DNA of 64,000 nt from Mucilaginibacter sp. UR6-11 (GTDB taxonomy: Bacteria; Bacteroidota; Bacteroidia; Sphingobacteriales; Sphingobacteriaceae), in the NCBI RefSeq assembly GCF_020880695.1, contig NZ_JAJIWO010000001.1:124001-188000 (forward strand), read 5' to 3'. Positions 19,367-28,126 of this stretch are shown one piece after another. The first letter of the stretch is position 1. Every line of letters begins with the position of its first letter. The notes beneath the pieces are model-generated. The model saw only the letters and a list, made by a program, of their open reading frames with translations, ran no database searches and was not told the origin of the DNA. A program made the position numbers and the translations under genes.

Positions 19367-21547
19367 ATGAAAAAAATATTGTTAATCTTATGTTTCCTGT
19401 CACAAAATCTTGGTGTATTTGCTGCGAAAACTGACACTTTAAAAATCAGCGACGGTGAAACCCGCTATCTGACCAGGCAATATTTTCTCGAACTTGAAGA
19501 TCCGGACAACAACATACTTGCGAAAGATATCATTAATAAAGATGGCTTCCATCCTATTTCTGCTTCTTTCCCGCGTTTAAAATATTCTAAGTCGGTTACC
19601 TGGCTTAAGTTTATTATTAAAAACAACAGTAACGATACCTACATCCCATTAACGATAAGCAAAAGTATAATTGACGAATTCGATATTTACTTTATTGAAA
19701 AGATAAATTATAACGGACAGAAAAGCACCCGCCTGCGGCACCTTTCATCAAAAGAGGCCCAGTATAATGCCAATATGTTAACCCAGAGCATTACACTGGT
19801 TAACGTGCCGCTTGCCCGTGATTCATCAATGACCATTTTTGCCCGGATAAAAAGTAACGCTTCTACCATAATACCCATAGAAGTAAACAGCGCTAACCAG
19901 TTTATCCAGAAACGCAGTGTAGAAAATGTAATTAACGGCGGCATTATCGGGATGTTTATTATAATGGCGCTGTATAACTTAATGTTGTTTGTTATAGTTG
20001 GCGATAAAAACTACCTGTATTATGTTATTTATATCGTTTTTTTGGGCTCGACACAATCGTTGATACTGGGTATCGGCAGTAATTTGTTCCCTGATAATAC
20101 ACAGCTTTTAAACGATTATATAACCCCTATTTTACGGATATGCTTTGGCTTTTCGTTGTTGTTATTTGCCGGAAGCTTTTTACAGTTTAAACAAAACATT
20201 AAGCCTTATTATAAATTTTACCAGCTGCTGTATATACTCTATACATTACCACTAATAGCCGCACTTTATGGCTTTACGCACCTGGCTTATACCCTAATTA
20301 CTTTAGCCACTTTATTGACCTCGACAGGGCTGCTTGTACTGGTTACCATACTTTACTCAAGAGGATTTAACCCGGCTAAATTCTTCATCCTGGGCTGGGG
20401 ACTGTTTTTGATATCTATCTTAGTTTCAATTGCACGTAATAATGGGTTGGTGCCGTACAATTATTTTACCCTTAATATTGTTATTTACAGCGCTTTAATT
20501 GAGTTGATCTTATTTTCGGTAGCGCTGGCCGATAAAATCAATTTCTACAGGAGCCAAAATACCGAATCTCAATTAGCCGCGCTGGCCATAGCCAAAGAAA
20601 ACGAACGCCTGATAACTGAACAAAATATATTTCTTGAGAATAAGGTAAAGGACCGGACGCAGGAATTAATCCAGACCAATCAAAACCTGTCGGTAACCAT
20701 TGACAATTTAAAATCAGCGCAAATACAGCTGGTTGAAACCGAAAAAATGGCTTCGTTAGGTTTGCTTACGGCTGGCGTGGCTCATGAAATTAACAACCCC
20801 ATAAATTTTGTGGGCGCCAATGTAAAACCGTTGCGCGTTGATTTTGACGAAATATTTTCATTGCTTGGCAAATATGAGAAAGCAGCAAACAGTATTGACA
20901 GGCCCGAATTACTAAATGCTGCCAATAAATATCGCAGTGAAATAAACGTAGAATTTGTTAAAAATGAGATACATACTTTATTAGATGGAATAGAAGAAGG
21001 CGCCGCCCGGACAGCAGAAATTGTACAAAGCTTACGCACCTTTAGCCGGATGGACGAGCTTGCCCTGGTGCCGGCCAATATTAACACAGCCATATTAAGC
21101 ACCCTGGTGATATTAAGAAGTGCCATACCTTACTATATTGAGGTAAAGCCGATACTAAACAAACTGGAGCCGTTAAACTGTTACTCGGGCAAGATCAACC
21201 AGGCCCTTTTAAATTTGATCAATAATAGTATCCAGGCTATTGCCGCAAAGAAAGTGCATAAAGATGAAAATATCACTATTTACACACATGATTATCCTGA
21301 CCATATCACCATTGAAATAATAGATACGGGTATTGGTATGTCTGATGAAGTTAAGCAACGAATATTTGAGCCCTTTTTTACCACAAAAAATATTGGCGAA
21401 GGCACCGGCCTGGGCCTGTCAATTGTATTTGGTATCATTGAAAAACACAACGGCAGCATTCACGTACAGTCAAAGCCGGATGTAGGCTCAAAGTTTACCA
21501 TCATGCTGCCTAAAAACCTGGAAGACGCCGGTGACGATCATACCTAG
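19367..21547 (+). CDS. 7TMR-DISM sensor histidine kinase
   Basis: The 726-residue kinase has a signal peptide (residues 1-19) and a 7TMR-DISMED2-type periplasmic domain, a fold thought to bind carbohydrate-like ligands (about 30-170, with VTWLKFIIKNNS). Seven membrane helices follow (about 190-395), then a coiled coil, then the kinase core. The H-box holds phosphoacceptor H473 (GVAHEINNP) and the ATPase domain shows N, G1 (DTGIGM), F and G2 (GTGLGLSI) boxes. The His box with NP after HEIN is of the HPK4-like type. No receiver is fused. The gene is divergent from a stand-alone receiver protein, which it may phosphorylate. Confidence 0.93.
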   Translation: MKKILLILCFLSQNLGVFAAKTDTLKISDGETRYLTRQYFLELEDPDNNILAKDIINKDGFHPISASFPRLKYSKSVTWLKFIIKNNSNDTYIPLTISKSIIDEFDIYFIEKINYNGQKSTRLRHLSSKEAQYNANMLTQSITLVNVPLARDSSMTIFARIKSNASTIIPIEVNSANQFIQKRSVENVINGGIIGMFIIMALYNLMLFVIVGDKNYLYYVIYIVFLGSTQSLILGIGSNLFPDNTQLLNDYITPILRICFGFSLLLFAGSFLQFKQNIKPYYKFYQLLYILYTLPLIAALYGFTHLAYTLITLATLLTSTGLLVLVTILYSRGFNPAKFFILGWGLFLISILVSIARNNGLVPYNYFTLNIVIYSALIELILFSVALADKINFYRSQNTESQLAALAIAKENERLITEQNIFLENKVKDRTQELIQTNQNLSVTIDNLKSAQIQLVETEKMASLGLLTAGVAHEINNPINFVGANVKPLRVDFDEIFSLLGKYEKAANSIDRPELLNAANKYRSEINVEFVKNEIHTLLDGIEEGAARTAEIVQSLRTFSRMDELALVPANINTAILSTLVILRSAIPYYIEVKPILNKLEPLNCYSGKINQALLNLINNSIQAIAAKKVHKDENITIYTHDYPDHITIEIIDTGIGMSDEVKQRIFEPFFTTKNIGEGTGLGLSIVFGIIEKHNGSIHVQSKPDVGSKFTIMLPKNLEDAGDDHT

Positions 21548-21561
21548 CAGCAATCCCATGA

Positions 21562-23319
21562 TCAGCTAACTCTTTTTCCTTTAAGCAACATATCCATTGC
21601 ATCGTTTAATGAACCGGCCCGGCTAATTTCGCCCGAATTTACGAAGTAGATCTCGTCTGCATTCTCAATGGTATTTAAGCGGTGCGCAATAATTACCCTG
21701 GTTGTGGTAGCTGGCAGGTTATTTAAAATATCGCCCAATAATTTTTCAGTAATCGTGTCGATATTAGCGGTAGCTTCATCAAGGATCAATAATTCGGGAT
21801 TACGTAAAACGGCGCGCATAAAAGCGATCAGCTGTTTTTGACCCAAACTTATACTATCACCACCTGATGAAACCTGCGTGTCCAGCCCGTTTTCAAAAAT
21901 GGCCAGCAAACTACCCAGGTTAGCATCTGCTATCACCTGTTCCATCTGTTCGTTGGTATGGTCTTTATAAAGCGCATTGCCGTACAATATATTTTCGCGC
22001 ACGGTACCTGTAAATAAAAATGGCTCCTGTAAAATAAACCCTATTTTCTGCGAACGCTCTTCATCATCATAGCTTCTGATATCTTTTCCGTTTAATAATA
22101 CCGCGCCTTTATTAGGATCATATAAACGGGCTATTAACGATGCCGTGGTGGTTTTACCGCCACCGGTTGGGCCAACTAAGGCATAGGTTTTTCCACGCTC
22201 CATTTTAAAGCTAACGTTATGCAATATCTCCTGGTCATCCGCATAACCAAAGTGTACGTTTTTAAACTCTAATAATGTTTCTGATGATGGCGGGGTGGTG
22301 TCGTCTATGTTTACCAGGTTAGTATCCAAACCTAATATCTGCGATATCCTGTCCCAGGCGGCCATTGCCGTCTGGAAGTTTGCCCACAGCGCCGCCAGTT
22401 GCCTCAACGGGTTATAAAACAGTGTTACATAGGACAGGTAGGCTATCAACAAGCCGATTGAAAAATCAGTCCCGATTAAATAAATACCATAAACCAGTAC
22501 GGTAAGTTGCGCTATGCTTGAAAATAAGCTATAAACCGGCATAAAAATATTATTGGCCAGGCCCGCGCTTATGGCAGTTTTATAATTTTGCTGATTAGCG
22601 CCGTCAAATCTCTTCCTGAAATAATCGCGCCGGTTAAAAGCAATAATTACCTTAAAATTATTCAGGCTCTCCTGTATTTCGGCACTCATGCCACCAACGC
22701 TTTTTAAGTTTTTGGCATTGGCTTTTTTAACCCAGGGCGACACCAGCGTGGTAAAGATCAATATCAGCAGCATAGGCGCAATAGCGGCCAGGCCAAGCTG
22801 AACATGGATCAGCAATAAAAATATACCGGCACCGGTCATGGTAGCTATACTACCAATAAATTGAACTAAAGATTGTGAAAAAAACTGGTTCAATTTATCC
22901 GTATCATTATTTACCCGCGATATCAGGTCGCCCGCTTTATTTTGGTTAAAAAAATCAACCGGCAACAATTGCAGTTTGTTAAAAATGGCATTGCGCAAGG
23001 TAAATAACATGCGTTGCCCGACTCCACCCATCAGCTTGGTTTGCAGGTAACTGGTAACCAACGCCACCAGGTACATACCCAATAATATACCAGATGCCAC
23101 CAACACGCCGTGATACTGCCGGGTTTGCACATATTTATCAATGGTATGCCCTATAATCAGCGGCCCAAGCAAATTAAGCGTCGAGTTAAGGATAATTGTT
23201 ATTGTTGCCAGCAATAACGTACGCTTTTCGTGCGATATTAATTGCAGCAACTTTTTTAACGCCGCTATGTTCGAGGTCTTTTCGGCCTGCTCTGATAGTT
23301 TGTTCAAATTATAATTCAT
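21562..23319 (-). CDS. ABC exporter half-transporter with the catalytic Walker B (second gene of pair)
   Basis: This type I exporter half has six membrane helices (first about 300 residues) and a C-terminal nucleotide-binding domain. Walker A is GPTGGGKTT and Walker B ends LILDEATANID with the catalytic glutamate. The switch histidine is present (IIAHRLN). The signature loop is non-canonical, ISLGQKQ instead of LSGGQ. The upstream half-transporter is degenerate in exactly the complementary motifs, so the two should form one heterodimer. I prefer the ATG at 23319 (585 residues), which overlaps the upstream stop by 11 bases; an earlier in-frame ATG at 23358 is possible. Substrate is unknown; multidrug or lipid export is typical. 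Confidence 0.9.
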   Translation of the reverse strand: MNYNLNKLSEQAEKTSNIAALKKLLQLISHEKRTLLLATITIILNSTLNLLGPLIIGHTIDKYVQTRQYHGVLVASGILLGMYLVALVTSYLQTKLMGGVGQRMLFTLRNAIFNKLQLLPVDFFNQNKAGDLISRVNNDTDKLNQFFSQSLVQFIGSIATMTGAGIFLLLIHVQLGLAAIAPMLLILIFTTLVSPWVKKANAKNLKSVGGMSAEIQESLNNFKVIIAFNRRDYFRKRFDGANQQNYKTAISAGLANNIFMPVYSLFSSIAQLTVLVYGIYLIGTDFSIGLLIAYLSYVTLFYNPLRQLAALWANFQTAMAAWDRISQILGLDTNLVNIDDTTPPSSETLLEFKNVHFGYADDQEILHNVSFKMERGKTYALVGPTGGGKTTTASLIARLYDPNKGAVLLNGKDIRSYDDEERSQKIGFILQEPFLFTGTVRENILYGNALYKDHTNEQMEQVIADANLGSLLAIFENGLDTQVSSGGDSISLGQKQLIAFMRAVLRNPELLILDEATANIDTITEKLLGDILNNLPATTTRVIIAHRLNTIENADEIYFVNSGEISRAGSLNDAMDMLLKGKRVS

Positions 23320-25051
23320 AGTTGCTGGTGCTTTGTTGTGAATTAAAAATTTGCACATACTCCGGGCTGGTATGCATCAGGTGCTGATGTGAGCCGCTGG
23401 CGATGATCTCGCCCTGCATCAATAAAATCACCTGGTCGTAATGCTCTATAGCCGCTATTTTTTGGGTTACCGACAGCAAAGTTATGTCCGGATAATTTTT
23501 TTGGACGTTTGCCAGTATTTTTTTCTCGGTATTGGCATCAACGCGGGCAGTAAAATCGTCAAGTAATAATACTTTTGGATTAACAGCTAGAGCCCGCGCT
23601 AACATGATCCGTTGTTTTTGACCACCTGATAAGCTGGATCCACGCTCAGAAACAATGGTATTTAACCCATCGGGCAAACTATCCACAAAATCTTTCAGCT
23701 CGGCCGTATCAATTGCTTTTTGCAGCGACTCGTTGGTAACGGTGTCGCTAAACGCGATATTTTCGCGGATACTCATATTAAAAATAATACTGTCCTGAAA
23801 AACAAAGCCTACCTGGCTGTGAAAAGCCTCGCTGTTATAGGTATTAATGGGTTTGCCGTCAAACTCTACACTGCCGGAATCCGCAGGTATTAAGCCGGTG
23901 AGCAGATATAGCAGCTGCGTTTTACCCGCAGCTGTCGGGCCGATAATCGCGATTTTTGAACCTGCTTTTATAGACATGGACACATCCTTCAGTGCAGGCT
24001 TTTGCCCATAACTCACCGTTACCCCTTTTAGCTCAATGTCTCCTTTTATGGCATCCGTCAGCGTTCCGCTGTCTTCCATATCAGGAGCGGTTAAGATCAG
24101 CGTGATGCGGGTGTATGATGCCGTCGCCTGCGCAATGATATTGCTCATAAAGCCAATGACCAGTATCGGGAAGATCAGCATGGACAGGTAGCTGTTAAAG
24201 GCTGCAAAATCGCCTAACGTCATACTTCCGTTTATTACATAGTGACCACCCAATGCCAGTATCGTTAGTGCCGACATATTAGCGGTGAAAGTAATTACCG
24301 GGATCAGCCCGGCAAACATCCGTAGGATAGACAGGCCAAAGTCACGCGCTTTGGTATTAGCCTCCAGAAACTTCATGATCTCCAGGCTTTGCGAGTTGAT
24401 TACCCTTATCAGCGCGGCGCCTAAAATACTTTCGTTGATGATCTTATTTAACCAATCTATTACCTGGCGGCTCTCTATAAACAACGCCCGGACCTTTTTC
24501 AATACATAAAAAAATGTTCCGCCAATGATGGGGATGATGGCTATCACGGTTAGTGCCAGCTTCCAGTTTATCGTCAGCAGTAAAATACTTGCGCCCACTA
24601 TGATAAATAGTGATGATGCAATAGACACAACAGCCTGCGATACAAACAGCTTTATAGAATCGGTATCGGCGGTTAAATTGGTGAGCAGCTTTGACGGATT
24701 GGCTTTTTCAATAAAAGCATGGCTTTGCCTGGAGATCTTGTCAGATAACCTGGTGCGCAGATCGCGTGCCACGCGCTCAGATGCATAGGTTTGAATAACG
24801 CTTTGCAGGTAGGCAAATATAAATATCAGTGCTATGGCGCCGCTAAACCGGACAACAGTATGTTTAACATCAAAGTTTTTATGGGTATAAGCATCAATAC
24901 CGCCGGCTATAAGTTTGGGCAGCAGCAAATTGATACTATTGCTTAATAAAGCAAACAGCAATAGCAAGGCAATTAAACCACCATAAGGCTTAAGCAGGCT
25001 AAAAATGCCCGGCGATTTTTTTTGATCGATATTAGGTTTTTCTGGTGGCAT
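23309..25051 (-). CDS. ABC exporter half-transporter with a degenerate ATP site (first gene of pair)
   Basis: The 580-residue protein combines a six-helix exporter domain and a nucleotide-binding domain. Walker A is GPTAAGKTQ and the signature is canonical (LSGGQKQR). The residue after Walker B is aspartate, not glutamate (LLLDDFTARVD), and the switch histidine is glutamine (SVTQKIAA). These are the substitutions found in the degenerate site of heterodimeric exporters of the BmrCD and TM287/288 type. It overlaps the next gene, which supplies the complementary motifs. It is probably transcribed from a promoter in the 100-base gap shared with the divergent acetyltransferase gene. Confidence 0.9.
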   Translation of the reverse strand: MPPEKPNIDQKKSPGIFSLLKPYGGLIALLLLFALLSNSINLLLPKLIAGGIDAYTHKNFDVKHTVVRFSGAIALIFIFAYLQSVIQTYASERVARDLRTRLSDKISRQSHAFIEKANPSKLLTNLTADTDSIKLFVSQAVVSIASSLFIIVGASILLLTINWKLALTVIAIIPIIGGTFFYVLKKVRALFIESRQVIDWLNKIINESILGAALIRVINSQSLEIMKFLEANTKARDFGLSILRMFAGLIPVITFTANMSALTILALGGHYVINGSMTLGDFAAFNSYLSMLIFPILVIGFMSNIIAQATASYTRITLILTAPDMEDSGTLTDAIKGDIELKGVTVSYGQKPALKDVSMSIKAGSKIAIIGPTAAGKTQLLYLLTGLIPADSGSVEFDGKPINTYNSEAFHSQVGFVFQDSIIFNMSIRENIAFSDTVTNESLQKAIDTAELKDFVDSLPDGLNTIVSERGSSLSGGQKQRIMLARALAVNPKVLLLDDFTARVDANTEKKILANVQKNYPDITLLSVTQKIAAIEHYDQVILLMQGEIIASGSHQHLMHTSPEYVQIFNSQQSTSNYEL

Positions 25052-25151
25052 GTATGTTTATTTGCAAATATTAGCAATAGTTTCTGTTCTCAATACCAAA
25101 GTAGACGATTGTTTTAATAAAACATTTTAACAATTACAAAAAAATCAACAA

Positions 25152-25754
25152 ATGGCCCTAAACTTCAATAAAGAAGCAGCATATACGTTAGAAGATAATA
25201 GCGTGTTGTTGAGACCACTGCAAATAACAGACCTGTCCAACCTTTTAGCCATTTCGCTCAATGAGCCCGAAACCTGGGATTACTCCTCAAAAACAGCCGC
25301 AGGCGAAGACGCTTTAAAACTTTATATAGAAGAGGCTTTGGCGGCCCGCACTGCGGGTACAGAATATCCTTTTACGGTGTACGATAAAAGCACCGGGGCT
25401 TATGCCGGCAGCACCCGTTTTTATGACATACAGCCCCAAAACGAGGCCCTGCAATTGGGCTATACCTGGTATGGAAAAGATTTCAGGGGTACGGGGTTAA
25501 ACAAACACTGTAAATTTTTATTGCTGCAATTTGCTTTTGAAACGCTGGGCGCAGAACGTGTTGAGTTTAGAGCCGATAACCGTAACCAACGCAGTATTGC
25601 TGCCATGAAAAGCATCGGCTGCACGGTTGAGGGTGTGATCAGGAGCCATATGCCGCTGCGTGACGGCACCCGCCGCGATTCAATAATATTAAGTATTTTA
25701 AAGGATGAGTGGTACCATACGGTAAAAGAAAATCTTAAAGCCAAACTAAGATAG
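25152..25754 (+). CDS. GNAT family N-acetyltransferase (RimJ/RimL-like)
   Basis: The 200-residue protein has the acetyltransferase core: the N-terminal LEDNSVLLRPLQITDL strand, the substrate strand LQLGYTWYGKDFRGTGLN with the acetyl-CoA loop, and VEFRADNRNQRSIAAMKSIG typical of RimJ/RimL-like enzymes that modify N-terminal or small amine groups. Length and motif order fit the family; the acceptor is unknown. It is divergent from the ABC exporter genes and 68 bases ahead of the CDGSH gene. Confidence 0.9.
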   Translation: MALNFNKEAAYTLEDNSVLLRPLQITDLSNLLAISLNEPETWDYSSKTAAGEDALKLYIEEALAARTAGTEYPFTVYDKSTGAYAGSTRFYDIQPQNEALQLGYTWYGKDFRGTGLNKHCKFLLLQFAFETLGAERVEFRADNRNQRSIAAMKSIGCTVEGVIRSHMPLRDGTRRDSIILSILKDEWYHTVKENLKAKLR

Positions 25755-25797
25755 GTTCTGAATAACACTTAATCGGCGAAAGCCATAGGGATTGAAC

Positions 25798-25805
25798 TAT
25801 ATTTG
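25798..25805 (+). promoter_or_regulatory. Possible -7 element of the CDGSH gene
   Basis: TATATTTG matches TAnnTTTG exactly, 17 bases before the start codon. No good TTTG element is found 19 bases upstream, so this is tentative. Confidence 0.35.
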
Positions 25806-25822
25806 GCGAAAATAATTTATAC

Positions 25823-26044
25823 ATGAGCACAAAACTTACCATTAATAACAACGGATCAGTAAAGATTGAAGGCGATTTTGAAATCGTTGATATGCAGGGC
25901 GCAAACTATGGCCTGCAGGGCCGTACAGTTGTTTCAATTTGCCGTTGCGGCCTGTCAGCCAATAAACCATTTTGTGACGGATCGCATAAAGGACATTTTG
26001 AACACAATGCTGTTGCGTTTGATTTGCCTCCGAAAAAAGTTTAA
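25823..26044 (+). CDS. CDGSH iron-sulfur domain protein
   Basis: This 73-residue protein is a single CDGSH domain, a fold that binds a 2Fe-2S cluster through three cysteines and one histidine. The ligands are C40, C42, C51 and H55 in CRCGLSANKPFCDGSH. Such small bacterial CDGSH proteins are cytosolic and are proposed to act in redox sensing or electron transfer; a specific role cannot be read here. The stop codon is followed after 10 bases by an inverted copy of the repeat unit that fills the gap to truA. Confidence 0.93.
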   Translation: MSTKLTINNNGSVKIEGDFEIVDMQGANYGLQGRTVVSICRCGLSANKPFCDGSHKGHFEHNAVAFDLPPKKV

Positions 26045-26054
26045 TTAGCTATTT

Positions 26055-26207
26055 CCGGGGTGTTCCACTTTGCGTGAGCGGAACGGAGCGGAACACCCGG
26101 AACAGAGCGGAACACCCCGGAACGAAGCGGAACACCCCGGAACAGAGCGGAACACCCCGGAACACCCCGGAACACCCCGGAACACCCCGGAACAGAGCGG
26201 AACACCT
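26055..26207. repeat. 10-bp tandem repeat array with one inverted unit, directly before truA
   Basis: Positions 26080-26207 hold 13 units of 10 bases (one unit has 9, the last is degenerate). There are two types: GGAACACCCC (A) and GGAACAGAGC or close variants (B). Their order is B A B A B A B A A A A B A. An inverted unit, CCGGGGTGTTCC, lies at 26055-26066. The array ends 6 bases before the truA start codon, so it would lie in the mRNA leader if transcription starts upstream. The inverted unit can pair with any A unit. The ten-base period equals about one helical turn. Confidence 0.9.
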
Positions 26208-26213
26208 GACCAA

Positions 26214-27023
26214 ATGAGATATTTCATACACATCGGTTATCATGGCACTAAATATAGTGGCTGGCAAAGGCACCCGGGCGTATTAAATGTTCAGGAAGTT
26301 TTGGAGACCGCGTTAAGCGGCCTTTTAAAAACACCCGTTTTTATTGTAGGCTGCGGCCGTACCGATGCGCAGGTACATGCAAGCCAGTTCTTTTTCCATA
26401 TGGATGTGGAGCAGGAGTGGAAATTCGATCTCTTTTTTCGCCTTAACAAAATTTTGCCGGATGATATCGCCGTATTTGATATTATCCCCATGGACGGCCT
26501 CCCCCATGCCCGTTTTGATGCCGTACAACGCTCATACGATTATTTTATCCATACCTATAAGGACCCGTTTTTAGGCCAGTTTAGCTCACTTTACCCGGAA
26601 AAGAACTGGGACCTGGGTAAGATGAAAGCAGCCGTGGATTTGCTCCCGCTATATAATGACTACCGCGGTTTTTGCAAAAGCCCCAACCGGAACGACCATA
26701 CCTTCTGCAATATATCGTCGGCCACGTTATATACGGATGAAAGCGGCGACAAACTCCGTTTCCAGATCTCGGCCAACCGGTTTTTAAGTAAAATGATCCG
26801 GATCATTATGGGCCGGCTGCTGGATATCGGCCGCGGTAAAATGAGTGTGGATGAGTTTGAATCTTACCTCATCAGTAAAGAAACGCCGGCTATTATCATC
26901 CCCGCTTATCCGCAGGGATTGTATCTTTCAAAAGTAACCTACCCCTACCTCGACCTGCCGCCGCGCACAACGTTTTCGGCAATTTTGCAAAACAGGGTGG
27001 ATAACGGGTGGCTCGAAGTATAA
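26214..27023 (+). CDS. truA: tRNA pseudouridine synthase A
   Basis: TruA makes pseudouridine at positions 38-40 of tRNA anticodon stems. The protein starts MRYFIHIGYHGTKYSGWQRH, the standard TruA opening, and has the catalytic aspartate in VGCGRTDAQVHA. Conserved RFDAVQRSYDYFI and RFLSKMIRIIMGRLLDIGRG segments follow. I chose the ATG at 26214 (269 residues). The frame stays open upstream only because the 10-bp repeat array contains no stop, and translation of that repeat adds 48 low-complexity residues absent from the family. No Shine-Dalgarno is seen, as usual in Bacteroidota. Confidence 0.95.
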   Translation: MRYFIHIGYHGTKYSGWQRHPGVLNVQEVLETALSGLLKTPVFIVGCGRTDAQVHASQFFFHMDVEQEWKFDLFFRLNKILPDDIAVFDIIPMDGLPHARFDAVQRSYDYFIHTYKDPFLGQFSSLYPEKNWDLGKMKAAVDLLPLYNDYRGFCKSPNRNDHTFCNISSATLYTDESGDKLRFQISANRFLSKMIRIIMGRLLDIGRGKMSVDEFESYLISKETPAIIIPAYPQGLYLSKVTYPYLDLPPRTTFSAILQNRVDNGWLEV

Positions 27024-27065
27024 TTTGATCGCTGCAATCTTATAATCAATCCTCAGGATCCTGAT

Positions 27066-27302
27066 CTACTTACCTTTTAAATACAGCTCTTCAACTTTCT
27101 TCCTGGCCCATTCTGTCTTGCGTAAAAACTTAAGGCTTGATTTAATACTCGGATCTTCCAGAAAACAATTGATACGGATACGATAACCCAACTCGGGCCA
27201 GCCATATTTGGTAACCAGCTCATTAAGTATGCTCTCCAGTGTTTTACCGTGAAGAGGGTTATTCGGTTGATCCGGCATGGGTGTATTTTTATCTGCTTGC
27301 AT
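27066..27302 (-). CDS. VF530 family (DUF2132) small DNA-binding-like protein
   Basis: The 78-residue protein matches the VF530 family along its length: [21 protein letters not shown], then [35 protein letters not shown] solved family member has a fold suggesting DNA binding, but function is unproven. The start overlaps the end of the KDPG aldolase gene by 14 bases, so it is translated from the same message. A second ATG eight codons in is also plausible. There is no obvious link to uronate catabolism. Confidence 0.9.
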   Translation of the reverse strand: MQADKNTPMPDQPNNPLHGKTLESILNELVTKYGWPELGYRIRINCFLEDPSIKSSLKFLRKTEWARKKVEELYLKGK

Positions 27303-27948
27303 TTACAATCGCGATAGCTTGTTTGGTGGCTTCGGTTAATTCTTTGTATTGTTTGCCATCCATAACTGCGTTACTGATTAGCTGGCTCCCCATGCCCACC
27401 GCGCAAACGCCGGCCTTAAACCAGCCGCCGATGCTTTCTTTGGTTAATTCTACACCACCCGTAGGCATAAACAACAGGTTAGGGAACAGTGTTTTGATAC
27501 CCGACAAAAACGTGGGCCCCAATATATTGCCGGGGAACAGCTTAATAATTTTAGCGCCCAGTTGCTCTGCTTTAATGATCTCGGTTGGTGTCATGCAACC
27601 CGGCAACCAAAGGATTTTGCTTTTATCTGCTACCGCGATAGCATCCTCCACCAATCCCGGGCTGATGATATAATCGGCGCCGGCATCTATAAAAGCTTGC
27701 GCGTTTGCGGCATCTTTTATGGTGCCTACCCCCAGGTACATGCCGCCCAGTTCTTTATCACAAACTTCGCGCAGTCTGGCAAAGTTTTTAAGGGCCGCTT
27801 CGCCGCGGTTGGTATATTCAATTGTTTTGATACCGGCTGCATATAACGCGTGTAAAATAGCGACGCTAACCTCGGCATCTTTATTAAAATACAAGGGCAA
27901 AATACCCTGTGCGGGTATCAGTTTTAAAATAGCGTCTTTCTTATCCAT
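27289..27948 (-). CDS. eda: KDPG / 4-hydroxy-2-oxoglutarate aldolase
   Basis: This 219-residue class I aldolase cleaves 2-keto-3-deoxy-6-phosphogluconate to pyruvate and glyceraldehyde 3-phosphate. The catalytic glutamate is E44 (IEYTNRG) and the Schiff-base lysine is K136 (IIKLFPGN). The C-terminal MPTGGV phosphate loop is present. It is divergent from the KDG kinase gene (28127) across 178 bases; the two enzymes act consecutively (KDG to KDPG to C3 units). VF530 overlaps its 3' end. The assignment is firm from residues and neighbours. Confidence 0.95.
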   Translation of the reverse strand: MDKKDAILKLIPAQGILPLYFNKDAEVSVAILHALYAAGIKTIEYTNRGEAALKNFARLREVCDKELGGMYLGVGTIKDAANAQAFIDAGADYIISPGLVEDAIAVADKSKILWLPGCMTPTEIIKAEQLGAKIIKLFPGNILGPTFLSGIKTLFPNLLFMPTGGVELTKESIGGWFKAGVCAVGMGSQLISNAVMDGKQYKELTEATKQAIAIVNASR

Positions 27949-28051
27949 TTAACTCAACAATTGAATGGTAAATGTAGAAAAGAATATTCATACGATGCAT
28001 CACCGATTAATATTAACGCCCCGGATGGCGCCCGTTTTACTGATAAAAGCC

Positions 28052-28082
28052 TTTATAATTAGTCAGCTTTAATGTACTTTTG
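28052..28082 (+). promoter_or_regulatory. Probable promoter of kdgK-yhcH
   Basis: TTTA (28052-28055), exactly 19 bases, then TACTTTTG (28075-28082), a perfect TAnnTTTG. The start codon lies 44 bases downstream. Confidence 0.55.
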
Positions 28083-28126
28083 GTTACTTCGGTTAAAAAC
28101 CAGTCCTCATAAACAGCACAATAACA

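Noticed and set aside
26080..26207. CRISPR array
   Set aside because: The units are 10 bases long without spacers and there are no cas genes.
26070..26213. N-terminal extension of TruA by 48 codons
   Set aside because: It is only the translation of the 10-bp repeat array, low in complexity and absent from the TruA family; the ATG at 26214 starts the conserved sequence.
26045..26273. Minus-strand frames encoding GVPGCSGVFR-type repeats
   Set aside because: They are the reverse reading of the same tandem array and overlap truA; the array lacks stops in several frames by composition.
27994..28001. GATGCATC palindrome between eda and kdgK as an operator
   Set aside because: Eight bases of palindrome occur often by chance and there is no second copy near the other uronate genes.
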